Shown here: positions 7,606-15,950 of the stretch, one piece after another
Numbering within the stretch: the first letter of the stretch is position 1
How the letters are laid out: each line of letters opens with the position of its first letter
DNA from: Sphingobium sp. TKS
Lineage (GTDB): Bacteria; Pseudomonadota; Alphaproteobacteria; Sphingomonadales; Sphingomonadaceae
DNA length: 64,000 bases
Direction of reading: 5' to 3'
Assembly (NCBI RefSeq): GCF_001563265.1
Contig: NZ_CP005086.1
Location: 124,001-188,000, forward strand
Position numbers and translations under genes: made by a program
The notes under the pieces: model-generated
What the model saw: only the letters and a program-made list of their open reading frames with translations
What the model was told of the DNA's origin: nothing
The model's database searches: none

Positions 7606-8400
7606 TTAGGCCACTTCGTCGTAACGTGTGGCGTGCGACAAGGATGGCAATCGACATGTCATCCCGCCATCCACGGTAATGGACTGGCCGGTGACGTAGC
7701 CACCGCCATCGGAAGCTAGATAGAGGGCGGCTGCAGCGATATCCTCAGGCTGACTATAACGACCGAGTACCGATGCTATTTCAAGATAAGCCTGCCCTTC
7801 AGCAGAATCTGCCGGGGAAAACCAGTTGCGCGTTATGCCGGTGACCGTGTTCGCCGGATTGATGCAATTTGCCGTGATCCCATATGAACCCAGTTCTATG
7901 GCAAAGCCCTTCATCAATCCGGACACAGCGTGCTTCGACGCGACATAAGCCCCTTGGAGTCGAAGTCCATATTCCGCGCAGACGGAGGCAGTGGTGATGA
8001 TGCGCCCGTATCGGCTCGATCGCAGCAACGGCACACAAGCCCGCGTGAGACGAAAAACAGCATCGACATTCACAGCGAACACGCGGTTCCAGTTTGCGTC
8101 TGTCGTCTCATGCAGCATCGCTAGATCGCCCGGAATCCCCGCATTGTTCACGAGGACGTCCAGTCCACCCAAAAGCTCAGAGGCCGTGGTTACAAGGGTT
8201 TCGTGCGCGTTGTCCGACACGAGGTCCTGCGCAACCGGAAGTATTGCCGTGCTGCCCGCAAATGCACTCTGCAACTTCTCAGCGGATATGTCGACGGCCA
8301 GAACCCGAGCGCCGTCGCGTGCGAAGGCTTCCGCGACCGCCCTTCCAATTCCGTCGGCTGCACCTGTGACGAGCGCGCGGCGTCCCTCAAGTTGTGCCAT
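7606..8400 (-). CDS. short-chain dehydrogenase/reductase
   Basis: A 264-residue classical SDR with TGAADGIG at residues 13-20, 'DVLVNNAGIPG', catalytic Ser in 'ITTASVCAEYG' and 'YVASK'. The C-terminus 'GYVTGQSITVDGGMT' is the usual end of the fold. 'AVDIS' after the second strand, with Asp at its end, predicts NAD(H) preference. It starts at an ATG with AAAGGA upstream. It is the last gene of the long minus-strand operon that begins near 24421. Its role is probably oxidation of a ring or side-chain alcohol made by one of the oxygenases; the exact substrate is unknown. Confidence 0.88.
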   Translation of the reverse strand: MAQLEGRRALVTGAADGIGRAVAEAFARDGARVLAVDISAEKLQSAFAGSTAILPVAQDLVSDNAHETLVTTASELLGGLDVLVNNAGIPGDLAMLHETTDANWNRVFAVNVDAVFRLTRACVPLLRSSRYGRIITTASVCAEYGLRLQGAYVASKHAVSGLMKGFAIELGSYGITANCINPANTVTGITRNWFSPADSAEGQAYLEIASVLGRYSQPEDIAAAALYLASDGGGYVTGQSITVDGGMTCRLPSLSHATRYDEVA

Positions 8401-8433
8401 GCCCTATCCTTTCATGAATGACAGGTTCAGTCG

Positions 8434-9240
8434 TCAGTTGAAATACATACCCCCATCGACATTCAGCGTCTGGCCGGTAACGAACGCGCTTTGGTCAGTG
8501 CAAAGGTAGAGAATCGCGTCGGCGCAATCTTGTGGGCGACACAGACGTCCGAGTGGCGTCGCTGCCAGAAGGGCCGCTTCAATGCTCAAGGCACTCTCAG
8601 AATCGCCCTTCTCGTAGGCGCTCTTGACGGCATCCCACATGGGTGTCTCCACGGCACCTGGTGCAATGGCATTCACGCGTATCTTATGGGGCGCGAGTTC
8701 CTGAGCCATTCCCTGCGTCAGGTTGATGACGCCCGCCTTGCTGGCTGAATACACAAGCGATCCGATGGATGGCTTGCGCCCAGCCGCCGAAGCGATATTC
8801 ACGATAGCACCGCCCCCACCCACCTTGATCATATAGCGCGCGGCAATCTGGCTAACGAAGAACAGACCCTTCAGGTTGATATTCAGGACCTTGTCAAACT
8901 CGTCCTCTGTGACATCCATCAGCTGCTGCATCGAATACACGCCTGCACAGTTGATCAGTATGTCCAGTGCACCATGCTCCTGCCAGACCGCATCGAGTGC
9001 CGCTCGCACGCTCGAGACGCTTGTGACGTCGCAGGCCAGGTAAGACATTCGTTCGGGGAAGGCCGCACAGGTTTCAATACATGCCGCACCCGCCTTGTCA
9101 GCGGCGAACACCATCGCGCCTGATTCAGCGAGAGCCCTTGCCGTCTGACGACCGATTCCACTAGCCGCACCGGTCACAAAGGCAATCTGGCCGCCAAGAT
9201 CTACAGTTGGCCTGGTTGTCTTCGCTCCCGCCTTTTGCAT
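8434..9240 (-). CDS. short-chain dehydrogenase/reductase
   Basis: A 268-residue SDR with TGAASGIG near residue 19, 'FAADKAG' (acidic residue ending strand 2, NAD-type), 'DILINCAGVYS' where NCAG replaces the common NNAG, catalytic Ser in 'IASAAG' and 'YSASK'. The tail 'FVTGQTLNVDGGMYFN' is standard. It ends 33 bp before the next SDR gene in the operon and starts two bases after the stop of the upstream SDR. This tight three-SDR run suggests successive dehydrogenations of different hydroxyls on the same scaffold (inference). Confidence 0.88.
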   Translation of the reverse strand: MQKAGAKTTRPTVDLGGQIAFVTGAASGIGRQTARALAESGAMVFAADKAGAACIETCAAFPERMSYLACDVTSVSSVRAALDAVWQEHGALDILINCAGVYSMQQLMDVTEDEFDKVLNINLKGLFFVSQIAARYMIKVGGGGAIVNIASAAGRKPSIGSLVYSASKAGVINLTQGMAQELAPHKIRVNAIAPGAVETPMWDAVKSAYEKGDSESALSIEAALLAATPLGRLCRPQDCADAILYLCTDQSAFVTGQTLNVDGGMYFN

Positions 9241-9242
9241 TA

Positions 9243-10004
9243 TTATCTCGGCCCCATCCGAATTGCGCCATCGAGACGGATGACCTCCCCGTTCAGCATG
9301 GGATTTACGATGATCGACCGTACAAGATCGGCATATTCATAGGGCTGACCCAAGCGGCTCGGATGCGGCACCTGCTGGCCAAGGCTGTCTTGAGCGGATT
9401 GGGGAAACGCCTTCATCATGGGTGTCATGAAAATGCCCGGCGCGATTGTCATCACGCGGATCTTTTCGCGTGCCAAGTCTCGCGCGACGGGGAGCGTCAG
9501 TCCAACAACCCCGCTCTTCGACGCAGCATAGGCTGCCTGCCCTATTTGCCCGTCGAAAGCCGCAACCGATGCGGTGTTCACAATAACGCCCCGCTCTTCG
9601 CCAATCGGCTCTGCAGCAACGAGGCGCGCGGCGAACTGACTAAGAGCATTGAATGTTCCGATGAGGTTGATCTCAACGGCCCGTCGGAAATCATCGAGCG
9701 GGTGCGGCGTCCCGTCGCGGCCAACTGTTTTGATCCCTGGCGCAATCCCCGCGCAGTTTACGAGGATCCGGGCTGTCCCAAAAGCTGCCTCTGCCTCGGC
9801 CAGCGCTGCCTCAATGCCGCTCGCATCCGTCACATCCGCCGGGATGAACCGCCCCTCAATCGCACGAGCATGCGCATCACCTGCCTCGCGGTCCCGGTCG
9901 AGGATCGTGACCTTCGCACCTTCGGCCGCAAGCATGGCCGCGGTTGCAGCACCCAGTCCCGAGGCCCCGCCTGTCACCAGCGCGGTGAGGCCGTCAATTT
10001 TCAT
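9243..10004 (-). CDS. short-chain dehydrogenase, 3-hydroxyacyl-CoA dehydrogenase type 2-like
   Basis: A 253-residue SDR with TGGASGLG near residue 10, 'ILDRDREAG', 'ILVNCAGIAPGIKTVG', 'VNTASVAAFDGQIGQ' and 'YAASK'. 'GIAPGIKTVGRDGTPHPLDDF' and 'FDGQIGQAAYAASKSG' are characteristic of the type 2 (HSD10-like) 3-hydroxyacyl-CoA dehydrogenases, so a beta-oxidation dehydrogenase step is likely. The start is the ATG at 10004, which overlaps the last 11 bases of the enoyl-CoA hydratase gene upstream and has GGGAGAAAC before it. A longer frame to 10058 is not needed. The coupling to the hydratase fits consecutive beta-oxidation steps. Confidence 0.88.
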   Translation of the reverse strand: MKIDGLTALVTGGASGLGAATAAMLAAEGAKVTILDRDREAGDAHARAIEGRFIPADVTDASGIEAALAEAEAAFGTARILVNCAGIAPGIKTVGRDGTPHPLDDFRRAVEINLIGTFNALSQFAARLVAAEPIGEERGVIVNTASVAAFDGQIGQAAYAASKSGVVGLTLPVARDLAREKIRVMTIAPGIFMTPMMKAFPQSAQDSLGQQVPHPSRLGQPYEYADLVRSIIVNPMLNGEVIRLDGAIRMGPR

Positions 10005-10848
10005 AATGTTTCTCCCAATCCCTTCGCGCTGAGCGCGTTCCGCCGCCCCTTGTCGCAAAATCCGGTTGGCGTTTGCCCAGGAAGGCCGCCACGCCTTCCC
10101 TGCCTTCCGCAGCGGCAGCTTGGGTGCGCACGCTCAGCGCTTCCAAGTCCATCTGCGCTTCGGGGCTCATGCTATCGGAAGACAGTAGCAGGCGGCGGGT
10201 CGCGGCAAAGGCTCCGACAGGGCCTGACGCCAGCGTTTCCGCTAGGGCACGCGCTTCCCGAGCTAAGTCTCCAGGGGGAACCGACCTCGTTACGAGGCCG
10301 AGTGCCACTGCCTCCGCGCTTGTCAGGCGCCCATTGGTATAGGCAAGTTCTTGTGTCTTGCGCAGTCCGATTAGGCGCGGCAGCAGCCAGGTCGCGCCGC
10401 CGTCGGGCGAAAAGCCGATGCCGGCATAGGCCATGGAAAAATGCGCGGCATCGGACGCCAGAACGATGTCGCCGACAGCCGCAAGCCCAAGGCCGCCGCC
10501 CGCCACCGGGCCGTTCACAGCCACCACCAGCGGCTTGTCCATATGGAGTAATTTACTGACGGCCGCGTGCAACGGGGTGGTGATGCGGTCCAGCAATATC
10601 CCCACTTCGTCTCCGCTTGCGGCGATACGCTTCACGTCACCGCCGACGCAGAAGAAACGCCCCTGCCCCGTTAGCAGAACGCATCGGACCGCAGCATCAC
10701 GCGCTGCCTCCTGCACTCTCTCAAGGAGCGCCTCGGCCATTTCGACGTCCAGCGCATTCCCTGTCTGAGAGTTTGAGAGGGTTATAACGGCAACCCCGTT
10801 GGTCCGCTCGATGCGCACCGGTGGCTTGCTGTATTCCGCGGGGTTCAC
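9994..10848 (-). CDS. enoyl-CoA hydratase/isomerase family protein (PaaG-like)
   Basis: A 284-residue crotonase-fold protein. Oxyanion-hole segments are 'FCVGGDVKRIA' (near residue 65) and 'NGPVAGGGLGLAAVGDIV' (near 115). 'FSPDGGATWLLPRLIG' carries an Asp where ring-CoA isomerases of the PaaG group have their catalytic Asp, rather than the Glu pair of true hydratases. So isomerisation of a double bond is as likely as hydration. It starts at GTG four bases after the GMC gene's stop, without a strong ribosome-binding site, suggesting translational coupling. Confidence 0.85.
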   Translation of the reverse strand: MNPAEYSKPPVRIERTNGVAVITLSNSQTGNALDVEMAEALLERVQEAARDAAVRCVLLTGQGRFFCVGGDVKRIAASGDEVGILLDRITTPLHAAVSKLLHMDKPLVVAVNGPVAGGGLGLAAVGDIVLASDAAHFSMAYAGIGFSPDGGATWLLPRLIGLRKTQELAYTNGRLTSAEAVALGLVTRSVPPGDLAREARALAETLASGPVGAFAATRRLLLSSDSMSPEAQMDLEALSVRTQAAAAEGREGVAAFLGKRQPDFATRGGGTRSARRDWEKHYEN

Positions 10849-10851
10849 GGC

Positions 10852-12486
10852 TCAGGCCGCCTGTTTGGCTGCGGCCACCCGGCCCGCGATGATATCGGCC
10901 GCCTTTTCGCCGATCATGATGGCGGTGGCATTAGTATTGGTGCTCGGCAGTGTCGGCATGATGGATGCGTCGGCGACGCGCAACCCTTCAATGCCTCGGA
11001 CCCGCAGCTGCGGATCGACGACCGACTGAGCGTCACTGCCCATGCGGCAGGTTCCCACCGCATGATAGCCCAGCGCCGCCTTGGCGCGAATGAACGCCGC
11101 CCATTCCTCATCGTTGGCAGGAATCGGATTGGGACTGCGGTCGGCGGTCACAAGGCTCCGCATCGCTGGTGTATGATAGAGTTGGTTGATCAACTTGCAG
11201 CCCTCGATCATCGTGGCCAAATCTCGCTCGTCATCGAAAAGACGATGCATTATCCGTGGCCGGAGATCTGCGTTCAGCACGACTCTGCCACGACTCTTGG
11301 GGTGACAGACGGACGCATAGAGCGTGATGATCTGTTCCTTTGGAAGTCCACTGGAATCCCAGGAGGTTGCGTTGGGGTCCATGTCGTAGCCGAGCGGCAT
11401 GAAATGGAACTGGACGTTGGGCTCATCCAGATCGTCGCGCGTTCGCACCAAGCCCATTGCCGGTACAGCCGGTGCGGAAAGCGGACCGCTGCGGTTCCAT
11501 GCATAGCGCAATAGATAACGGAGAATATCGACAGGCCGCATCCGGCTGTTCATCGTCGGCTGGTTCACATATTTATTCTGCCCGACGCCCGGATGTTCCT
11601 GAAGATTGGCGCCGACCTGGGACGCATCCTGGCGAACACTAATGCCGTGCTCTTGCAGGATACCGGCAGGCCCGATGCCAGAGCGCATCAACAAGGCCGG
11701 TGTCCCCATAGCGCCTGCAGAGAGGATCACTTCGCCGCGCGCCCTGGCCTTGCGCTTGATGCCTTTGTGCAGATAGGTAACCCCGACCGCGCGCGCACCT
11801 TCAAAGTCCACATGTTCAACATCGGCATCGACGATGATCTCGAGATTGGGCCGCGAGCGGGCTGGGCGCAAATAGGCTTTCTCCGTGCTACAGCGCCAAC
11901 CGTCGCGTTGCGAGCCATGGGTGAGATACACCCCTTCCATCTGCCCGTCCTGATATTCGAAAAGGGTCGGAATTCCAAGCTCGTTGCAGGCCTTCAAAAA
12001 GGTATGCGTTAGCGGGTGGAAACCTGGTCGCATGGGCGCAACGGACAGCGGACCGTGCGACCCATGAGCTTGGCTCGGCTTGCCCGACCAGTTCTCAGAC
12101 TTGAGAAAATAGGGGAAGACATCGTTGAAGCCCCAGCCCGTTGCGCCCGCCTCGGCCCAGCGATCATAATCCCGTCGCGTGCCGCGGACATAGACCATCC
12201 CGTTGATGGCGCTGCCACCCCCCAATGCCTTGCCGCCGGACCAGGCGAATGACCGATTGTCGATGGTGGGGTCCGGATCCTGGGGATAGACCCAGTCGTA
12301 TTTGGTGTTGCCAATCAACTGAACCACGCCGGCGGGAACCTGCATCACCAGCGACCGGCCGTTCCCCCCTGCTTCGAGAAGAACCACCTTGGACCGCCCG
12401 TCTTCGCTGAGCCGGTTTGCGAGTACCGCGCCGGCGCTACCCCCGCCTACGATGATGTAATCAGCGACTATCGCGTCGTCTTTCAT
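10852..12486 (-). CDS. GMC-family FAD-dependent alcohol dehydrogenase
   Basis: A 544-residue glucose-methanol-choline oxidoreductase. The FAD-binding motif 'YIIVGGGSAGAVLANRLSED' is at the N-terminus, GMC signature 1 in 'GGKALGGGSAINGMVYVRG' and signature 2 in 'SAGAMGTPALLMRSGIGP'. The C-terminal active-site His is in 'LGYHAVGTCRMG', followed by 'VADASIMPTLPSTNTNA'. These enzymes oxidise primary or secondary alcohols with a flavin and pass electrons to quinone or oxygen; choline and long-chain or terpenoid alcohol dehydrogenases are the closest types. I chose the ATG at 12486, with GGAGAGG six to seven bases upstream, over a TTG at 12519. It lies between the ligase and the hydratase in the operon. 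Confidence 0.9.
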   Translation of the reverse strand: MKDDAIVADYIIVGGGSAGAVLANRLSEDGRSKVVLLEAGGNGRSLVMQVPAGVVQLIGNTKYDWVYPQDPDPTIDNRSFAWSGGKALGGGSAINGMVYVRGTRRDYDRWAEAGATGWGFNDVFPYFLKSENWSGKPSQAHGSHGPLSVAPMRPGFHPLTHTFLKACNELGIPTLFEYQDGQMEGVYLTHGSQRDGWRCSTEKAYLRPARSRPNLEIIVDADVEHVDFEGARAVGVTYLHKGIKRKARARGEVILSAGAMGTPALLMRSGIGPAGILQEHGISVRQDASQVGANLQEHPGVGQNKYVNQPTMNSRMRPVDILRYLLRYAWNRSGPLSAPAVPAMGLVRTRDDLDEPNVQFHFMPLGYDMDPNATSWDSSGLPKEQIITLYASVCHPKSRGRVVLNADLRPRIMHRLFDDERDLATMIEGCKLINQLYHTPAMRSLVTADRSPNPIPANDEEWAAFIRAKAALGYHAVGTCRMGSDAQSVVDPQLRVRGIEGLRVADASIMPTLPSTNTNATAIMIGEKAADIIAGRVAAAKQAA

Positions 12487-12537
12487 ATGCTTCCTCTCCG
12501 GCTCGGCCATGTCGCTCAAAAGGTCGGCCGATCGACC

Positions 12538-14040
12538 TCACCCTACCGCTGACGGCCGGTTTACTTTCGTTTCCTCCATGGCAGCGATGCGCTCTTCGCG
12601 CAGTTGCTGCCGCCGGACCTTGCCGGCGTCGTCCCGCAGCGCGCCCGTCACGAACTCGAAACTTCGCGGAAGCTTGTAGGCAACCAGCCTTTCGCGCAGG
12701 AATGCGAGCAATTCGTCGGCGGTTAGGCGCCCCTGCGCCTCCACCGTCGGTTGAACGATAGCGTGGGTGGTGGCGCCATAATCATCATCGGGCAGCCCGA
12801 TGACCACGGCTCCCTCTACGTCCGAGTGCGCCATCAAGGCGCCTTCGACCTCGGCTGGGAAGATGTTAGCGCCCCCCGACACAATCATGTCGGTGCGGCG
12901 ATCGGCGATGTAGAGATAGCCGTCTTCATCCATCCAACCGAAGTCGCCCAAGGTTTCAAAGCCATCTTCGGTCGTCCGCGCGTCGGCGCCGATATAGCGA
13001 TAGGTGGACCCCCGGCCTCCGGCCGGAAGCGCGAAAATCTCGCCCACTTCCCCGCGCGGCAATTCCTTGCCTGCTTCATCGACGATCTTGATCTTGTCGA
13101 GGTACGGACGCCCCACCGACCCGCGATGGGCCAGCCATTCAACGCCGTTCAATATGGTGGTGACAATCCCTTCTGTACCCCCGTAAATTTCCCAAATCTT
13201 CTCGGGACCAAGCCAGTCGATCCACTCCTGCTTGAGCTCTCGCGGCATGGGCGCAGCCCAATGCCACACCGTCTCAAGCGAGGAGACGTCATATTTTTCG
13301 CGCACCTCTTTGGGCAGGCGCGAAATTCGCATCATCATTGTCGGTACGAAGCTTGTCCATTTAACTCGGAAAGCTTCAATTAGTCGAAGCGCCTCCTCCG
13401 GATCGAACCGCGTCATGCCGATGATCGAGTGGCCCTCAGACAATGCCTGGATGTTCGTCGTCACCGGCATGTTGTGGTAGACTGGGCCAGTTGCGAGGAT
13501 CGGCCCCTTGTCGGGAAATCGCAATGGGGGTTTCCGATCGGTATCGAAACTGTTTGGCCCCGGGGCTACGATAATCTTCGGGCGGCCGGTCGATCCCCCG
13601 GAAGACATCGCTTTCCATCGGGGAGCGATGACGGCCTGTAGCGGCGTTGCTTCCGGATGGTCGCGTCCAAAATCACCAGGCTGCGCCCCGAATGCTTTCC
13701 GTAGCGCCGCGTCGGATGCGATCACCATCTTCGGCTCTGCCACTGCTACGATCGCTTGAAGTTCGGCGAGCGGCAGACGATAGGATACAACGTGCGGCGT
13801 AGCCCCGATCGTCCAAAGTGCGAACATCAGCTCGTAAAATGCCGATCCATTCGGAAGCGCCAACGTGACAAGATCGCCAGGGCCGATGTTGACGCCACGC
13901 AACGCATGGGCGCGCCGGAGCGCCCGGTCAGCCAATTCGCCCCAGCTTATCACATCGTCGCCATGCCGGATCGCCCACGCATCGCAGCCATGGAGCGCTG
14001 AACCCCGCGCAGGAATTTCAGCCAGAGGAATTATGGCCAT
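12538..14040 (-). CDS. AMP-dependent acyl-CoA synthetase
   Basis: A ~500-residue member of the ANL superfamily that activates a carboxylic acid with ATP and CoA. The phosphate-binding loop is 'SSGGSTGRPKIIVAPG' near residue 150. 'YGGTEG' is the adenylate-binding motif, 'GDFGWMDEDGYLYIADRRTD' the hinge region with the conserved Asp and Arg, and 'LPRSFEFVTGALRDDAGKVRR' holds the catalytic Lys in the small C-terminal domain. Similarity is closest in style to bile-acid or cyclic-acid CoA ligases. The ATG at 14040 has AAAGGA eight bases upstream. It would prepare an acid released from ring cleavage for the beta-oxidation enzymes around it (inference). Confidence 0.9.
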   Translation of the reverse strand: MAIIPLAEIPARGSALHGCDAWAIRHGDDVISWGELADRALRRAHALRGVNIGPGDLVTLALPNGSAFYELMFALWTIGATPHVVSYRLPLAELQAIVAVAEPKMVIASDAALRKAFGAQPGDFGRDHPEATPLQAVIAPRWKAMSSGGSTGRPKIIVAPGPNSFDTDRKPPLRFPDKGPILATGPVYHNMPVTTNIQALSEGHSIIGMTRFDPEEALRLIEAFRVKWTSFVPTMMMRISRLPKEVREKYDVSSLETVWHWAAPMPRELKQEWIDWLGPEKIWEIYGGTEGIVTTILNGVEWLAHRGSVGRPYLDKIKIVDEAGKELPRGEVGEIFALPAGGRGSTYRYIGADARTTEDGFETLGDFGWMDEDGYLYIADRRTDMIVSGGANIFPAEVEGALMAHSDVEGAVVIGLPDDDYGATTHAIVQPTVEAQGRLTADELLAFLRERLVAYKLPRSFEFVTGALRDDAGKVRRQQLREERIAAMEETKVNRPSAVG

Positions 14041-14069
14041 TCGCAACATCCTTTATAATGTGCCACCGC

Positions 14070-14957
14070 TTATTCAGAAGCGGGCTTGCCCTTCCAGGCG
14101 GCCTTGTCCCTCACAGCGGCTGGGAGGTTAGTGGGATCGATCGGCAGGCCAAAAATCTGCTCATTATGTGAATGGCTAAGTTGATGCAGAGCGAAGCTCG
14201 TGCCCATAGCGTTCACGCGACCTTGTGCATCTTGCGCGGCATTAACGGCTTCCTTGAGAAGCTTCAGCGTGAAGGCTGGCTTTTTGGCGATTTTGCACGC
14301 CATGGCCTCGGTGAAGCTTTGCAGTTCCTCCCTGGGAACCACATGGTTCACCATTCCCAGCCGATAAGCCTCCTGTGCATCGATGAAATCGCTGGTGAAC
14401 AGCATTTCCTTAGCCTTGCGGACCCCCAGTTCCCATGGGTGATTGAAGAATTCAGCACCGGCGACCCCAATATCAGCCGTATTATCGGCGAATTCTGCGT
14501 CCTCCGCCGCAATTATGATATCACACGGCCAAATGAGCATCAGTCCGCCGGAGATCGCCTTTCCCTGAACCTGAGCGATCGTGACCTTCGGAATGTTGCG
14601 CCAGCGCTCGGAGAGGCCGAGGAACATTTCCTTTTCAATCCCCATACGCCCTTCGGCTCCCGTGCAGCTGAAACCGCACCAGGTCCCCACAGGATCCCAA
14701 GGCGCCATTTCCGCCACGAAATCCGGAATACGAAGGTCATGGCCGGAGGAGAAATGCTTTCCCCGCGCGGCGAGGATAATCACCTTGACCGAGTCGTCCC
14801 GAGCGGCTTGGTTGAAGGCAGTATTGAGCTCATAGAGCATCGCCGCATTCTGGGCATTGCGGCTCTCGGGCCGATTAAGTGCAATCCGCACCACGCCCGG
14901 AACGACGTCCTCGAACACTATGGTCTCAAACGCCTCTCGTCCAACTTCGCTCGTCAT
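14070..14957 (-). CDS. enoyl-CoA hydratase/isomerase family protein
   Basis: A 295-residue crotonase-fold enzyme. 'KHFSSGHDLRIPDF' and 'QGKAISGGLMLIWPCDIIIA' form the oxyanion hole. A long insertion between them ('DPVGTWCGFSCTGAEGRMGI') and 'FADNTADIGVAGAEFFNHPW', instead of the usual catalytic 'PE.GLGLIP' region, set it apart from ordinary enoyl-CoA hydratases. This subtype is common in actinobacterial and sphingomonad steroid or terpenoid clusters but is not biochemically defined to my knowledge. ATG start with AGGATG six bases upstream. Confidence 0.85.
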   Translation of the reverse strand: MTSEVGREAFETIVFEDVVPGVVRIALNRPESRNAQNAAMLYELNTAFNQAARDDSVKVIILAARGKHFSSGHDLRIPDFVAEMAPWDPVGTWCGFSCTGAEGRMGIEKEMFLGLSERWRNIPKVTIAQVQGKAISGGLMLIWPCDIIIAAEDAEFADNTADIGVAGAEFFNHPWELGVRKAKEMLFTSDFIDAQEAYRLGMVNHVVPREELQSFTEAMACKIAKKPAFTLKLLKEAVNAAQDAQGRVNAMGTSFALHQLSHSHNEQIFGLPIDPTNLPAAVRDKAAWKGKPASE

Positions 14958-15043
14958 AGCTCATCCTATCCCGCAGTGCCTGTTATCGGCCGATCTGTGC
15001 CAGGGACGCCTGAGCTCCTATTGTCAGGCGTCCCAGACAATCA

Positions 15044-15910
15044 TCAAGCAGCGTCGCGCTTACGCCCCGCGCCCGCGTCGGCTTGGTTTTTGGGATAGAG
15101 CCGCTCGAGCTTGGAGTAGGTTTCCTGCCCCTCGTTGCTCTTGTCCCAGACCATCCAACCACGATCCATGTGGGAAAGTGCCTGCAGCGCCATGCCATAT
15201 CCCACCCCAACCCGGTCGTTGAACAGTTGCTTCCAGCGATCCACGAAGCACTGCCGCGTGTAGCGAAGGGTTAGATCATCGTAGGTTGCCATCTGGTGAG
15301 CGAGTTCTAGGGCACGGGGCATCAGCTCTTCAGGCTTCACAACTTCGTTGACGACGCCCAGACGCTGGGCTTCATAGGCATCGATATGCTGGCCCGTGAG
15401 CAGGAAATATTTGCCGCGGTTGGTCCCCAGCAGTTCCTGCCACAGGATGTGCACGCCATCACCGGGCACCTCGCCGGCAGTGAAATGACCCTCATCGGCA
15501 TAAACGGCGGTCGTCGATGCAAGGTTGATGTCGCCCAGAACCATCAGCTCGCCGTGGATCAGCGCCGGGCCATTACAGGCGCAGATCAACGGCGCCTCGA
15601 TTTCGAACAAGCGGCGGAACATCATCTTTTCGCCCCAGGAGGGCACATCGAAATTGCTGGGCGTTTTAATGGGAACACCCCATTCGCCGTGGCGGTCGAT
15701 GAAGACATCGCCGGTGCCGGTGAACACGACGACACGATTGTCACGGTCGCCCCCAATATCCGTGAAAGCGGGGGCCCATTCGGAATGATGCTCAGCGCCA
15801 TAGAGCACCGGTCCGTTATTGCTATGCCACTGCACGACGAGAACACCGTCCGCCGATCGGTCGAACTTGAGGGTCTTGTACTTGTCGAAATATTCTGGAC
15901 GCTCGCTCAT
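15044..15910 (-). CDS. crotonase-fold beta-diketone hydrolase, 6-oxocamphor hydrolase-like
   Basis: A 288-residue crotonase superfamily protein that fits 6-oxocamphor hydrolase better than an acyl-CoA hydratase. The second oxyanion segment is 'NGPALIHGELMVLGDINLA' with His119. The next region reads 'ADEGHFTAGEVPGDGVHILW' with His142 and Asp151 spaced nine apart. From memory, the Rhodococcus camphor enzyme uses His122, His145 and Asp154 with the same spacing and 'VPGDGxH' context, and 'GTNRGKYFLLTG' also matches it. That enzyme splits a cyclic 1,3-diketone by a retro-Claisen reaction without CoA. Start: ATG 15910 with AAGGAG eight bases upstream. It implies a non-enolisable cyclic diketone intermediate in this pathway (inference). 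Confidence 0.82.
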   Translation of the reverse strand: MSERPEYFDKYKTLKFDRSADGVLVVQWHSNNGPVLYGAEHHSEWAPAFTDIGGDRDNRVVVFTGTGDVFIDRHGEWGVPIKTPSNFDVPSWGEKMMFRRLFEIEAPLICACNGPALIHGELMVLGDINLASTTAVYADEGHFTAGEVPGDGVHILWQELLGTNRGKYFLLTGQHIDAYEAQRLGVVNEVVKPEELMPRALELAHQMATYDDLTLRYTRQCFVDRWKQLFNDRVGVGYGMALQALSHMDRGWMVWDKSNEGQETYSKLERLYPKNQADAGAGRKRDAA

Positions 15911-15950
15911 CACATCTTCTCCTTAAAATCCAAATTAATGATCGACCCGA

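Noticed and set aside
9207..10559. 450-residue plus-strand frame
   Set aside because: It lies antisense to two SDR genes and an enoyl-CoA hydratase gene with intact motifs; the translation is Arg/Pro-rich with no domain, as expected for the complement of GC-rich coding DNA.
14172..15098. 308-residue plus-strand frame
   Set aside because: Antisense to the hydratase gene at 14070-14957; no recognisable fold and no ribosome-binding site.
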